Assembly (NCBI GenBank): GCA_047967505.1 | Contig: CM106538.1 | Reading direction: 5' to 3' (one strand) | Origin: Dipteris shenzhenensis | Lineage: Eukaryota > Polypodiophyta > Polypodiopsida > Gleicheniales | DNA length: 64,000 nucleotides | Made by a program: the position numbers and the translations under genes | Notes under the pieces: generated by a model | Databases searched by the model: none | Told to the model about the DNA's origin: nothing | What the model saw: only the letters and a program-made list of their open reading frames with translations | In this document: positions 9,587-21,861 of the stretch, piece after piece | Layout of the letters: each line of letters opens with the position of its first letter | How positions within the stretch are numbered: position 1 is the first letter of the stretch

Positions 9587-12330
9587 TTTTTTTTTTTTGC
9601 AAAGAAAATTTGATTATATTCTAATCATATGATTTGTACAATGTTGTCAAAACTTGACAAAATGTTCCCCTCTACAGAGGGATAGCTACATACAAAATGA
9701 CCTCTATCTAGTAGTAAGAGAAAGCAAAACCAGTAAGACAAACTTAAAAAGAGGAGGCTATGTTGCATAAGATGATCCCAAGTTGACTCCTTGCCAAACC
9801 AAGAAAGAGACTGTGCTGTAATTAATAGAGAGATTGTCACGCACCGTTCTTTCACAATCACGGTCAAAATTGTAGCAAGATAATAATCACGAATGAACAA
9901 GAAGAGAGATTGCAGTATGAATCAAACTGATGAGTCTTTACAATAATTTTGGAGAAGAATCACTCCGTGAAGGAGCTCGATACCACCCGTCCACCCCCGA
10001 GCTATCTCACTCTCACTCTCACTCTCACTCGCATGAAGATGTTCAAATCATATGACCAAATGATCAAATCTTAATCACACTCTCACTCTCACTCTCACTC
10101 TCAAAATATCTTGATCTTATCTTCTTCTTTGCGGTGCCTCGATTCACGTGCGCTATTGTCACTTTCGCAACGTCTCGATATGCATGCCTTCTCTTTGCTT
10201 GCACAACCTGAAGATGCGTGCCTTCTCTTCTCTTTCGTACAGCCTCGATATGCGTGCGTTGGATTGTGTGTTCTCCTTCTCACGATCTCCTCTTCTTTTA
10301 TAGCCTTTCACGACTCCAAAAAAAGACGGCCAAAAGCCCCCAAATTCGGCCAAAAATAGCTTTTCTCAAAAAGCGTGCGTGTGCTTTTCACCTTCTTTTA
10401 GCGTGCGCTTTTGATAGCAAACGCGTACGAAATCTTGACGTCTTTTTTTTTTTTTTGTAAGGCATGAAAACGGCCCTGTTCGGAGCATCACCACACCTGC
10501 CTCGTAGATCCAATGGACAAGCTCAATAGCTGATCTCGAAGATCGGACCCTCTTCTTTCCCTTTGCATTTGACCTTTCATGGCTAACTCTTCCATCTCGA
10601 CCTCCGTCTAATGCCTGCAACTCGACACAGAAATCTAGATGCACTTTTAGCTCAAAACCACTTTGTTAGCAACTTCTGACCTCCATACAAGCATGCAAAT
10701 GAGTGAACCACAAATTTTTCACTAGGACAAAGTTTTTCTACTCAACAAGATCTAAAACTCTCTCATACAGAGTTTCTTCAAATTATTTCTCTAACCAACT
10801 CAAAATCAAGCCGCAAAATCCAGCCGACACCATAATGGACAAAAACCAAAATTTTTCGACCAACGCAAACTTTCCCAAAACCTTCAAAACATCAAAACCA
10901 TCCTTTTTGAACACTATCTGTGATATATATTCCAATATATTTCATATACAAAATTGGAGCGTCACATGAGAGATCCAAAAGAGTGTTGTTGATTTGGCAT
11001 CCTTCAAGGCAGCAGCAATCACTAGTGTCCTGGACCTCTGCACAGAGGATCAATAGCAGGGAAACAATAGCCAATTGAGGTACTCTAGTTTGTAGGTTCT
11101 GATTTGATTGGAAAGAGTGAAGGGAGGAGTTGGGCTTGCATGTCCACTCTTGAACCAGAGCATCTCCCTGCCTCTTGGATGTGCTCTTCTAGTTTTGTTT
11201 GAAGTTGGGATACTTGGTCATTGTAGTTATGGTACTCTTGGTCCAAAAGGAACTTAGCCTGGGCCACAGCAGATAATGATATCCATATAAACCATAGTGC
11301 ATATGATCTAATGTGTGTCCATGTGGCATAAGGTATTTTGAGAGCATCCCCCAATAGAATGGCCTTCCAATTTAGAGGTTCCCCAATTCTTATTTGCACA
11401 TACTTTCCAAACTTTTCTTGCTCTAGGGCAAGCAATGAAGAGATGGAAGATGTCTTCCTTAGTTTTCACACAGTATTTGCATGTGCCATCTCCCTTGCCA
11501 ATGTTGAGACTTCTATAGTTGGTCCAGACTATCTTATGTAAAGTTAACCATAAAAGAGTAGACATTTTCTCAGGGATTCTTCTGTTCCATATCAGCTCAA
11601 ATCTGAGTGTCCATTTTCTTTCATCATCAGAGTTGTTCCACCTATTGTTTAGCTTAGCAACAATCTCCTCTATAGCTTCAGATGGTGTGGGTATAGGTAA
11701 GAGGGATGAGCTACCAACCCATCCAAACTCTTTGGTGTAATTAAGTATTCTGCCCCCTTCCAAGTGATGTCCCCATCCCACAATTGTATTTTTCCCATGA
11801 TCAGCTCTTGGTCTAAATTTTGCAGTCTGAATTCTCTTTTTATCTCCAACCAGTTTTTCCATCTAATATTATTATTGTCCCATAGGTCCCCCCAACAAGA
11901 AATCCCTTCTTCACTAAGTGCCATGCTCTCAGAAAGTCATTGTCACTTAGTTGTTGTTTTGGGAAGAAGGTAGATACCCATATGGAATCCAAAGTCATGA
12001 AGTTTCCTTTCCCAAAGAGAGTGATACAGCATTTTATCTGTTCAAAAGCCCCCCCACAGGGGTTTCCACAACTGGCTCCCTTTGGTAGTGCAAGGTTCTG
12101 GGTTTCCAATGGCTGCTAATAGGGGATAGTCCTTCCATCTACGAGCTCTGAGAGGTCTGACATGCTTGAAGTTCCTGAGGAGAAGGTTAGCCCAATCCCT
12201 TTCAGGGTTAGTGATGGCTTTAATTATCCACATAGCTACTAATTTGTATGCTACCAGTTGGATATTTATGACACCCAGTCCTCCTTCCTTTCTGGGTCTT
12301 GTGTGCAGAAAGCCCATTTAACTTTGGCGA
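9587..12330 (-). mobile_element. 5'-truncated L1-type LINE inserted in element A
   Basis: On the minus strand this is the 3' part of the same LINE family as 47014-53222. It starts near 12330 at the position equivalent to about 51440 in the full copy. It includes GGLGVINIQLVAYKL, NLLLRNFKHVR and IGNPEPCTTK, then the reverse-transcriptase-associated zinc-binding segment (MSTLLWLTLHK, CKYCVKTKEDIFHLFIACP). The 3' UTR matches the other copy up to its end and finishes in a poly(A) tail, seen as 12 T's at 9587-9598. A probable solo LTR (9835-10966) splits the 3' UTR. No EN or polymerase core remains, so this copy is dead on arrival. Clear target duplications were not found. Confidence 0.85.
9835..10966 (-). 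mobile_element. Probable solo LTR nested in the LINE 3' UTR
   Basis: Bounded by TGTCACGC on the left and GCGTCACA on the right, a near-perfect inverted pair. LINE 3' UTR sequence matching the full copy continues on both sides. GAGAGAT flanks both ends (9828-9834 and 10968-10974), offset by one base on the right. On the minus strand a TATAAAAG box sits at 10302-10295. The interior has (CTCACT)n tracts near 10006-10030 and 10077-10102. No internal coding region, so a solo LTR is the simplest reading. Confidence 0.55.
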
Positions 12331-12344
12331 TGACCCAACTATTT

Positions 12345-14670
12345 GATGCGATGGCCCATCTCCCACAGGTGCCCCGAACGATTCTACAAAGATAGCACTC
12401 TCCTCCAGGCACAACTCTCCACACGCGACAGCCATACGCTAATGGTCGCCACCCAAGCTACAAGGCAAACCCCCTTGACAGAGTGGAAGAGTATCACAAC
12501 ACGATCGACGAGCTGGAGCTCTCCGTCACAAAGCTCAAAGATGAGCTCTCTCCCAGTGAATCCCTGGTCCAAACCCATATGGACCAGGTGGACCAGGCAA
12601 AATCCTGCCTCCGCACCGCAGATGAACAAAGGGCGCAAGCAGAAGAGCAACAAGCCAAACTCAGGGAGGGATATGATCAACAAATTCAGACCCTCCAAAA
12701 CCTCTTGGCACAGGAGCGTGCACTAGCCGTGACTATGCAGGCGAACAATGAGCACCTATGTACCTCTAGCCGCCGAGAGGAATCCGTGCTGAAAGACCAG
12801 AAGCAACAGGAGTTCCAGAGGTATGGGGAGGTCTCAGCCCAACTAGCCACATACACTCTAGGCCCACACACTGTCCCCCAAACCCTACAAATGCACTTCG
12901 GTGCCCTCCGTGCACAAAACCTCATCTTCCACCTAGACCTCACCGCTCCTCTTCTTCCCAACACACTCCAAACAATCCTCCGCTGCAATCCCGACCACTG
13001 CCGCCCCATTGTTGCCATGTCATACTTTTCTTGTGATCTTCAGCTCGCCAACCTCTCTCTTCTCCGTCCCTCTAACCTTTAGACCCTTGATGCCCACCCC
13101 ACCCTGCTAAACTTCCAAGTGTGGTGCCAAGTCATCACCGAGTCCACTAATTACCCACCACAGGATGATGACGTGATGCAACTAGCCAAGCCCGATTAAC
13201 TTAGCCCATGGGTCTACACTCCCAACGGCCTCCAAGCCGATATCAACTGGATGCAGACCTATGGCCGGGCCTTAGTGGTCTAAACGCAAGGGCATCTAGT
13301 TGCAAACCGCTCCGCTACCTACCATCCCCTCAGCATAATCATTATATATAAGTGGGTGCTACAAGCTTTCTAGGACTCGCTCAAGTCCTTGGTCACCAAT
13401 TTTGAAACAATTCACGTAGCATATCCCAAAGAGATCACCGAGGAGGGGAAAGAAGCCATAATAGTTTCCAACTCCACTGCCCCACCCACAGAAGTCCCAC
13501 TGCCGCCTCCAACTGATCCCGCTCCACCCCCCCAGCAAGGCCCCCACCCCACCCTGTCCCCTCCCCGCACAAACCTCCCCGAGTACTAATCCAATGCCTC
13601 CAACACAAGCTCTGCACAGCACGGGACCTCCCATTCCATCTCCTCCAATGCCCCGGTCGACCTCCTAGACGAAGCACTCAACATGCTCCTCAAGTCGGTG
13701 AATTTCGTACATGCGCCCATTGACACGTTGCCCACATGGACTACTGAAGAGGACCCCATGCCTATGGACGACGACAATGTTCTCCAGCACCCCCCTCCTC
13801 CCTGCCCGAAGATATTCAGTGGAGACCAGATCTACAGACCAAGAACTGCTCAACAACACACTAATGCATCACTGGAAGAAGCAGCTCGAAGGCTCTCACC
13901 TCCACCTCTACAAAATCATGGAGGTTCGCCCCCTTACACAGTTTATTACCTAGTCCTTCAATGACTAGCAGACGAAGCGCACATGCGGCTGACTACCACC
14001 TTACCCCCAATGCTCCTGTCCCCCTCACCGACTCTACACCGGCCTTCAACCTCACTGGCACATTCCTTTCTTGAAGGAGGAGCAGTTTTGGCGCTGCTAT
14101 CGCAATGCACACGTCGATCGGCAAATCCATCCCCTGTACATGCCCATGGAATGCCGCTAGACCCGAGCACATTTCCGCGAGCTCCAACAGAAGGACCCCA
14201 ACATGTTGTACATCTTCCCAAAGTACAATTTTCCAAACGAAATGACACAGGAGGGCTTTTGCTTCCATCTCTAGACATTCAATGACATCTACGGCTCTGT
14301 CCTCGATCCCACAGTCATTGCAACAGTCCACTTCAACCACCTCATCCTCTTGCTCCTCTGTGATCTCCCTGCCCATAGTCGGCCGATCAATAACAAGCTC
14401 CATAATCTCAACAACCAAATTGTCTTCAACCCCAACATCGGCCCCTCTTAGTTCCAGGAGCTCCGCCTCTACCTTCGAGTCCGCAATCTCCATGGCCATC
14501 ACATTCGGATGTACGAGGACATGCATGCCACCCACTTTTGGAAGTTTCATTGGTACTTCACCCGGATCACCCCCTGCCAATTATACCACTATGCACTCCT
14601 CCAAACGGTCCTCTCCACCCATCTCCTCCAGCATGGCTAATCCGAGCTCAGCAACATGCAGGGGGACATG
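12345..14670 (+). pseudogene. Element A coding relic, C-terminal half
   Basis: Resumes directly after the LINE. Residues from about 12483 form a long heptad-rich coiled coil (EEYHNTIDELELSVTKLKDE). Next come LQTILRCNPDHCRPIVAMSY, an FETIHVAYPKE motif shared with element B (there FETLHIAYPKF), a proline-rich hinge, and IMEVRPLTQFI (element B: IMEVQALTKFI). The last part has FLKEEQFWRCYRNAHV. Several TAG and TAA stops and frame changes break it. Confidence 0.5.
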
Positions 14671-14671
14671 T

Positions 14672-15420
14672 TAATAGCCACAACCACATAGTACACGGTA
14701 CAATCACAGAATGCATGGTAATGAGTGATTAGAGGTGATTAGGCTTCATGATTTACTTTAATGGCCACAACCATGGATGGAGCACAATTACAGGCTTTAC
14801 GGGTTTTGAGCCCCAAATGGCTCAAGATCGACCTTGCCAATCCAGGTTTTGAGCCTCACATCTAGGTTTTGAGCCTCAAATGGCTTAGGACCCGGATGGG
14901 CGAGGTTGACACAAGTGCTATTTGGGACTCAGCTAGAAGCACCTCCTAATGCCTGAATTGTCCCAAGCGCTCTTATATGGTTAACACAAGTGCTATTTTT
15001 CGACACACAGAGAAGCGTAACAACAAGAGCCGCAATAGAAAGAGGGAAGGAAAGGATAGAGAAGATGCCTTGGCACCCTATGGGCCCAAGATCCTTGTGA
15101 ATGTAAAGAGAGGGAGAGTGCAAAAAGGAAAAGGGTTGGCCCTCCCTTCAAAAGGTGACTTGTATAAAAGGCCAAATGGTTGACTTGGTTCTTCATTGTT
15201 GTATGCACAAGTTTGGAATACAAGCTCCCTCTTCTCTTCGAAGAGTGTCTTTGGGTGTTCTCTTGTTTCCCTTATAGTGCCTTTGTGTTTGCCACTCCAT
15301 CCCCCTTCACTCTCCTCTTCCCTTCTCCTTCTCCCTCCCTTCTCCCCTCTCTTCTCCCTTCTCCCCCTTCCCTCTTTCTCTCGTGGAAACACATTGCAAT
15401 AATCCGGGAGTCGCTTGAGT
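14672..15420 (+). other. Promoter-bearing sequence after element A, possibly its 3' LTR
   Basis: A purine-rich GCAGGGGGA precedes TGTTAATAGCC, as a polypurine tract precedes an LTR. There is a TATAAAAGG box at about 15165 and a pyrimidine-rich stretch at 15300-15390. Short direct repeats with the words TTTTGAGCC and AAATGGCT lie at about 14797-14890. A matching 5' copy upstream of element A was not found, so the LTR reading is tentative. Confidence 0.3.
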
Positions 15421-15559
15421 GACACATGCGAACGGCTCGTGCTTTGCATTGCTCTCACAAGGAATAGCTTGGAGTGGAGGCTCTGATGGCATTCCTTCAA
15501 GATCCCCATGACACGTGAGTGACCATTAAGACTACATAGAGGACAACCTTGCCACAATG

Positions 15560-16602
15560 AGTGGGAGACAGAGATGGCCACTTGCATGTGGCCCCTGATA
15601 AGCATCTAATTGGCACTCCCCGTATACAGGTCCACAACTTCCCAAATTCAATGCTCAAAGAAGCCCATCCTCTTCATGATGCCCTTCAAAAAAGGCCATT
15701 CCACCATGTGATAAGCCTTCTCGAAATCCAAGAGAACGACTGTGATAGGTTGAGACTACTCTCGAGCTCAATCAAAGCCAATGTGCTCATTTCAATAATG
15801 CTTGACATATGGAAGATAAAAAAACTATTCTCAAATGTATCTTTGTGACAGTTGTGTCGACATTATAGGCTACACTATTTGTCTTTGTAGATTCCTATAC
15901 GTTGTTGCTTAGAATGCTATGCTCCTAACCAAAAGGTGTGTCTAAGTGTTGTGGATGATGTAAGTAAGATGCAGATGCAAACGTAAGCTTAAGGCCTTGG
16001 CTAAGACATTTTAAGCAATATCCAAGACGTTGGTTGGACGTCAGTGGTGAATACTAGATCAGTCTCCCCCTTTTTGGATCAGGTAAATCTAGCCTCAACT
16101 AAGTGACTAGGGGAGCAAACCAAAACCAAAAATATCCTAGAAGGCCAACCACAAGGTAGCATCAATGCACTCCCAATAACAGGTGAAGAAATTTGGGCCA
16201 TCCTCTCCTAGGCACCCCTGTGGGTGGGAGGGCCTTGAGGGACTTCACCAGCTCCTGATTTGTGAATGCGCTATGCATTTGTTTGCTCATGCCCTAAGAG
16301 ATCACAAAAGGGGTGTGTGTCCACAAGGATCTCGAGTTATGAGAACCAATTGTTTCTCCTCCTCAGATTGAAATAGCTAGCAACAAAAAGTTGTGCTCAT
16401 CTCAAAATCCCTTGAGGCTCCAAGTGGATCTAGCTACCCTTGTCGCATAGCCACAGGAGCTGAGACCCTACAGACCATGGGTAAATGGTCTAGAAGAACT
16501 ATCGGTCATCCTATCCCCTTGCTGGACCTACCGTGCCTTGGAGGAGTGGTAAGAGAGCTTTGCTTTATGAATATCTTTAGCCTGAAGGCCAAGTCTCACC
16601 TC

Positions 16603-16688
<86 letters not shown>

Positions 16689-17440
16689 AAGGGTGTGCTG
16701 CCTCCGCAATATCTATGATTATAGCTCCTTTCTACTCTTCTAGCCTGTTGGTGCTGTCGAGTTGAGCCAACCATCTTGGGAGGGGCAAGACCGCTAGATG
16801 TACCCCCTCCTACTATAACAAGGCATCAGAGATCTACACCCAAGTCTAAGGGGGTCCATGACAGGACTAGTCTTAGTGAAGCACTATCAAGAAATGATCC
16901 GACATTGTTGAAATCTGCTAGAATACCTATGGCTCCACCTCTTTGATTGCCCAGCTCCCAATATAGAATCCATCAAGTCGCTCTAGTAGGCCATCATGTT
17001 GCCTCTCGCTAAAGGAGTAGCAAAGGAATCTTGGGAGTTTGGAGAACCCTACCTCCTACCAGACCTCAACGGCTAACTATGAAGATGGACTACTCCAATG
17101 TACTACACTCTACAAGGGGCATCACTAAAAAAAAGGCTCCACCTTGCTTCCTCAAACTCTAGATTATTGAAGTCTCCTCCAACAACCACGAGTCCACATG
17201 CGAGAGGAACTGGGTGAGACATCTCCAAAAGGCAAGCCTCTGTTGCTAAAGACAGGGGGGTGCATAGACATTCAAGATCTCAATCCTAGACTCTTCCATC
17301 CTCAATCCAATCAAAATCACTTGTCCTCTATGAGTTGACCCTAAACATAAAAATCTATGGCAATGGTATGGGATATTGAGATGCACATTCTTGTCAATTT
17401 GCAGAGGACCAAATCTCTCCAGTAGGAGGAAGCATTGCCG
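15560..17440 (-). mobile_element. Decayed L1-like LINE (EN to RT)
   Basis: Minus strand, 5' end on the right. Near 17180-17420 an endonuclease part is readable: LNVYAPP, and, allowing frame changes, VVGGDFNNLE. Near 15700-15760 the reverse transcriptase motif VLLDFEKAYHMVEW is visible. The linker between them (about 16160-17170) matches the LINE relic at 62110-63039 over many short blocks. Numerous stops and frame changes, plus a (CT)40 expansion at 16605-16684. Confidence 0.65.
16605..16684. repeat. (CT)40 microsatellite
   Basis: Uninterrupted CT dinucleotides inside the decayed LINE. The homologous place in the relic near 62670 has no such run, so the array expanded after this copy inserted. 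Confidence 0.97.
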
Positions 17441-20400
17441 TTTGATGTTTGAGGCTCACAACATACGTGTGCTCTTAAATCCTAAGAATGTCAATAGAGC
17501 AACCCACCCAAGCTTATTTTGCTCTCTTGAGAAATAATCAATTGTTACAGCTACTGACGTGCATGATCATGAAGGCCGTGCACCTTCCAACTCACCAGAT
17601 CCAACTCATTAGTGGGTGGGGGGGCAAGGCTGTAGAAGCCTGTGTGACAATTGTGGGTTGTGACTTGGAGGGGGTTTAGATGGAGAGTAATTCATATCCA
17701 TACAATGGCACATCAGAGGCATAACGAGCTCTATGGCCCACCCTGTGGGTCAAGAAGGAGGTCTCTACTTCTAACCAGCTAGCGCATTGGTTTGGAGGCC
17801 AGTGTGACTTAAGTTGATCCTGTTGCCCCAAAGGGATCAATTCTATTGCAAGGCCCATCCATGTCTACCACACAAGAAGAATAGCTAAAACGTGGCTATG
17901 TGACCATGGGTGATCCACAACTCCTTCCCCTGTTGTCCCAGTCACTCCTTCATTATCCGAAACATCTAGTCCCGAATCATAAGGTCAAAGACAATTGATA
18001 CACAGTTGAAACCCTAAAAGAACAGGAAGGGCACCAACTGCTCCAATGAAACCCCCTTTACGAGGCAAAAGGATCATGATTGAAATCTCCAATGAAATAG
18101 GGTAATTGTCCAAAAGGTACAAGGTAGTTCTAGGTCCCTAGCCTCTAGAACTCCCTCAAGAGGGGCTATCCTTGGTGAGGCTTCAATCCTAGAGACTATG
18201 AGAAATAGGAGGCTATCTGTACTGGCTCTGTAGAAGCCAAGTCTTCAACCAAGGAGGGGCTAGGCTAGGACTATGACAAAGAGGTTGTGCTCTCACCAAA
18301 TGGCCTAGGCACGGAAGGGCGATGGGGAACTAGAGAGGCTAGGAGGCTAGAGAGAGAAGGAGAGGCTATGGTGGCAAAGGGGGGGACTGGTCTAAGGGTA
18401 GCTATTGAGGGTGATTGTTGACTTCACTTGACATTAGGCAGGGGATGGGTATGGAGAGGGGAAGGGGCAGTTGGGTGGGGAGAGGGGGAGGCAGGAGGTG
18501 GAGAAGCAGTTCGAGGGGATGAGGGAGGAGGTGAGGGGATCTTAGGGCAACTAAGGAGGGGTGGGGTGGAGGGGAGCAACGGGAGGGCTAGAAAGGGGAA
18601 TCTTTCCTATGACCTTGCCCTAGGAAGATGACTAGGAGTTTTGGGGCAGTATCTCAAGTGGGCAAAGGTCGATGAATTTAGGTGTCTCGGGACATCTTTG
18701 AGGGGGCTCTCTGTGCCTATGTCCCCTCAGAAAGGGAAGGTGGTGGAGGGCATGTACTCGCTTGCTTTGTCGATGGTGAGTGAAGCATCAATGGTTCTTC
18801 AAAGCCCTCTTGCCTAGCTAGCTCTTCAAGCCCACCCTGGTCCAGGCCTGCTCCAAAGGCTCCACCCAAGGGGTCTAGGATCTTGTTGTTGTTGCCTGGT
18901 TAGCCCATGGGATCTATCCTCTGGACTCTCACCCCTCTGACACAGTCTCTGGGCAATCTGCAATCACCCAGAGTTGTGGGCCCTATCACCGATAAGAAGC
19001 GAGGTTGATGTGGTAGGCGGGACTCCATAATTGTTCCAACATACCCTTTGACGGAGGACAAGATGGAGCATTCACCTTTAGGAGCCCTGAGAAACGAAGC
19101 ATCACTAGGAAGCCGCAACATGTGGTGGGTCATGTCCATGTCATCCGCTATGAACCCGTGTCATCCACTATGAACCCATGTCATCCACTATGAGCCCCAA
19201 GAAATAAAGCATCATTGGGAAGTTGTGGCATGTGGCAAGTTGTGTCCATGTAATCCATTAAGAACCCGTGATACATGGTATGAACGCTAGGTGGCTGAGA
19301 AAAATGGGACTTTGGTACACCAAGGCCTAGGTGGTGGTAGGGGAGCTCAACTCGAGAAGAAAGACCCTTCTCTTGTAGATAGTGATCTCTTGGATGTGGT
19401 CTGGTCACTCTCTAAGGCAAAGGTCACCTAAATCCAATTATCGACCTAGCTCCTGGTGGGCATAAGGCCAACATAACATCCACAAGTGCTCTACCTTGGA
19501 GGGAGTGAACGACAATCTTCACATGTTTGTCCTCCCTGGAAAGTGCAATCCGAAAGAGAAGGAATGGGAAAGTGGGTGTTGTGAAGACAAACTTCAACTC
19601 TCCAAAAAGCCCAAACATGAGAGGGCCACAAGAAGAAAATTCTTGCTTTAGTCCCTAATTGAGGGAGCTACCATGTGAGCCCCTCTTGCCACATTAAAGG
19701 GTCACCACCAAGATTATGTTCCCCAAAAGAAAAAGGATGGAAAAGTGGGTGTTGTGAAGACAAACTACAACTCTCCATAAAAGCCCAATCATGAGAAGGC
19801 CACAGCAAGAAAATTATTGCTTTAGTCCCTATTGATAGCAACGCACAATCCAACGAACAAAAGCCTTGAGGAGGATAGGAAGGGGAGGAAAAAAAAACCC
19901 TTTGACCAAGCTTTGCATAGCCTAAGACAAGGGTGGTACAAGAAGGGTCACCACTAGCAAAAAGGATACCGCTAAATAGCACGGCAACCAAGAACAATCA
20001 CAAGGAAGCACGAGGGCGACAGGAGGCTAGGGCAATGGAGAAAAGGTCCAAGGGAGGCAAAACAAGAGGCCCTTGCATATTTAGAAGCAAAGAAGGCAAA
20101 GGAGATGAAAAAGAAGACTAAGGTTATGCAAAAATGAAGACGATGGCCTTTGGGGGGGTGGGGACCTCCAACAGAGGCAAAGGAGACGTGGAGCCTAAGG
20201 GCGATGGGGAGGCAAGCGGAGGTGGGGGGGCTAGCAGCTCAAGTGTGGGCAAGGAGATCCATCTTAAATAAATTGTGTTGAATGCAAGAATACCATATCA
20301 AGGACACCTTATCAAAGCTTCTCTCTCTTTCTGCTGGGATCTAAGTGGGAACAATTGTTTTCAGTTTTGTGGACACATTGCAACTGAGGACACCTAAGGC

Positions 20401-20560
20401 ATGTTACAAATTCAAATTCCAAACAGCTCCCCAAATGCAATCGATGCATTTATTTGATGTGCCTTTCACGTGTTTCTTTTCAAGTTTGATCCTATTTCAT
20501 CCTTTCTAGTTTGGTCCCAGTACTTAGATTTGAGATTTAGTGTGATGTGTTCTTTGAAAT
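17441..20560. other. Unassigned sequence with local repeats
   Basis: No conserved domain recognised; it may be the 5' part of the neighbouring LINE. The plus strand is strongly G-rich at about 18430-18600. Degenerate duplications occur at 19070-19280 (words GTCATCCACTATGAACCC and AAAGCATCA). A pair of about 100-bp direct repeats lies at 19560-19833. Confidence 0.4.
19560..19833. repeat. Direct repeat pair, about 100 bp each
   Basis: Copies at about 19560-19660 and 19734-19833 share GTGGGTGTTGTGAAGACAAA, then CAACTCTCCA and GCTTTAGTCCCTA, with scattered substitutions. They are separated by about 75 bp. Confidence 0.7.
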
Positions 20561-20606
20561 TGCAACACCCCAAACTTGACTCACAACTTCAAGGATCATG
20601 AACTTG

Positions 20607-20726
<120 letters not shown>

Positions 20727-21048
20727 GGCAGAAAAAATATGCAATATGGTTTTTTAGTGATAATCCTGAAATGCCCGATGCATATGCATCAAAGAAGTAA
20801 GCCTACCTAGAGCAGTAGCAACTTTTTAAGACCTACGTAACACTATTGGCAACCCTTATGACCTCCTTAATAGTCACCTCTTCAGCATTTACAAAGCAAA
20901 GTTCCAGAAGACTGCTCCAAACACCTTAACATTCACCTATTCAGCCTGTACAAAGCAAATTTGGGGCAGATTACCCCTGGGCACAAATGCAAACATACAA
21001 GCACATCGGGGTGCCTAGTGTGACAGGACATTATTTAAAAACATCGTT

Positions 21049-21861
21049 TCAGGAATCCTCAACAAGGAAAGATGGTAGCCTTGATTCTAATATTGAAAGA
21101 AGCTTATCTTTGTCCAGTCCTAATATCTCTTTTGCTGAATAATACTTGCCTCTGTCAAGCCTTAAGGCAGCATCTACAAGTTGACCTCTCAGCAATTGAG
21201 AAAGTAAGAGACCACACGTAGCAACACACTCTTTATACAAAGGAATATAGGCTATGGTAACCTGCAACTGTAGAGGAAGTTCCTGAAGATGAAGAGGTGA
21301 TGATCCCCATTTAATCGCTCTCATTACATTTATGTGGTGAGCTTCGCCAACCATTCTGCCTTGTAAAAATGCTTCATCTGACCATTCTTCTTTAAAAAAT
21401 GACCTCAACTCATCAGAGATAGTTTCATCCTCCAATTTTGAAAGATTGTCAGCGACTGCATATGTTGCCTCTTGACAGCGGAGGAAATCAGACTGCAAAA
21501 GGAAAGCTACCCCTTTCAAAGAGCCGGCACTTCGCCAACCAGCAGCCTTTAAGATATCTATGCTTTGGGCACGGAGAACATGGAGAGGTATATGCCTTAC
21601 AAGGTAGTCAGCAACTTCAATCCTGCTGCTTGAAGCAGCGGCGGTCAGCGCAACACAGAGGTCCATATCCTTGCACCCTCTCTCAACAAACCATCTAACC
21701 ACCTGCATACAGCCTTGATCTGCCGCTCGCATTAGTGGGCCTACAAAATCAATCGCATTCCCACCATTCACGAGGCATTCCATTGTACCGATCTTGCAAT
21801 GATGCGATGCAAACACCAATGCCAGATCCATGTCCACCTCGATCCCATACCTTTGACCTAT
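21049..21861 (-). CDS. SKIP35: SKIP35 coding exon 3 (C-terminal ankyrin region)
   Basis: Starts after CTTGACAG with IGQRYGIEVDMDLALVFASH and runs 270 codons to the TGA at 21049-21051. Encodes the ankyrin-type helical repeats (CKIGTMECLV, GPLMRAADQGCMQVVRWFV, CVALTAAASSSRIEVADYLV). The conserved tail follows: ILKAAGWRSAGSLKGVAFLL, SDFLRCQEATYAVAD, YIPLYKECVATCG and LLSQLLRGQLVDAA. Uninterrupted, with no sign of decay. Confidence 0.95.
   Translation of the reverse strand: MGQRYGIEVDMDLALVFASHHCKIGTMECLVNGGNAIDFVGPLMRAADQGCMQVVRWFVERGCKDMDLCVALTAAASSSRIEVADYLVRHIPLHVLRAQSIDILKAAGWRSAGSLKGVAFLLQSDFLRCQEATYAVADNLSKLEDETISDELRSFFKEEWSDEAFLQGRMVGEAHHINVMRAIKWGSSPLHLQELPLQLQVTIAYIPLYKECVATCGLLLSQLLRGQLVDAALRLDRGKYYSAKEILGLDKDKLLSILESRLPSFLVEDS

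Larger units (their letters stand above)
7985..14672 (+). mobile_element. Element A: unrecognised repeated coding element, decayed
   Basis: A long coding relic on the plus strand, interrupted by a LINE at 9587-12330. In order: a TATA-like box near 7991; ATG 8179 and an acidic Ser/Pro leader; a conserved block (about 8630-8946) with LPYHLDMRLLGEFLQGYN and VDMIRAAFGLPVI; a Pro/Thr-rich linker (to 9490); after the LINE, a Glu/Gln-rich coiled coil (12483-12840); then FHLDLTAPLLPNTLQ and FETIHVAYPKE (about 13400); a proline-rich hinge; IMEVRPLTQFI (about 13910); and a C-terminal part with YNFPNEMTQEGFCFHL. Many stops and frame changes break it. No polymerase, integrase, protease, transposase or zinc knuckle was recognised. 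A colinear diverged copy lies at 41826-44870, so it belongs to a repeat family. It may be the gag-like part of a non-autonomous element; that is inference. Confidence 0.55.
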
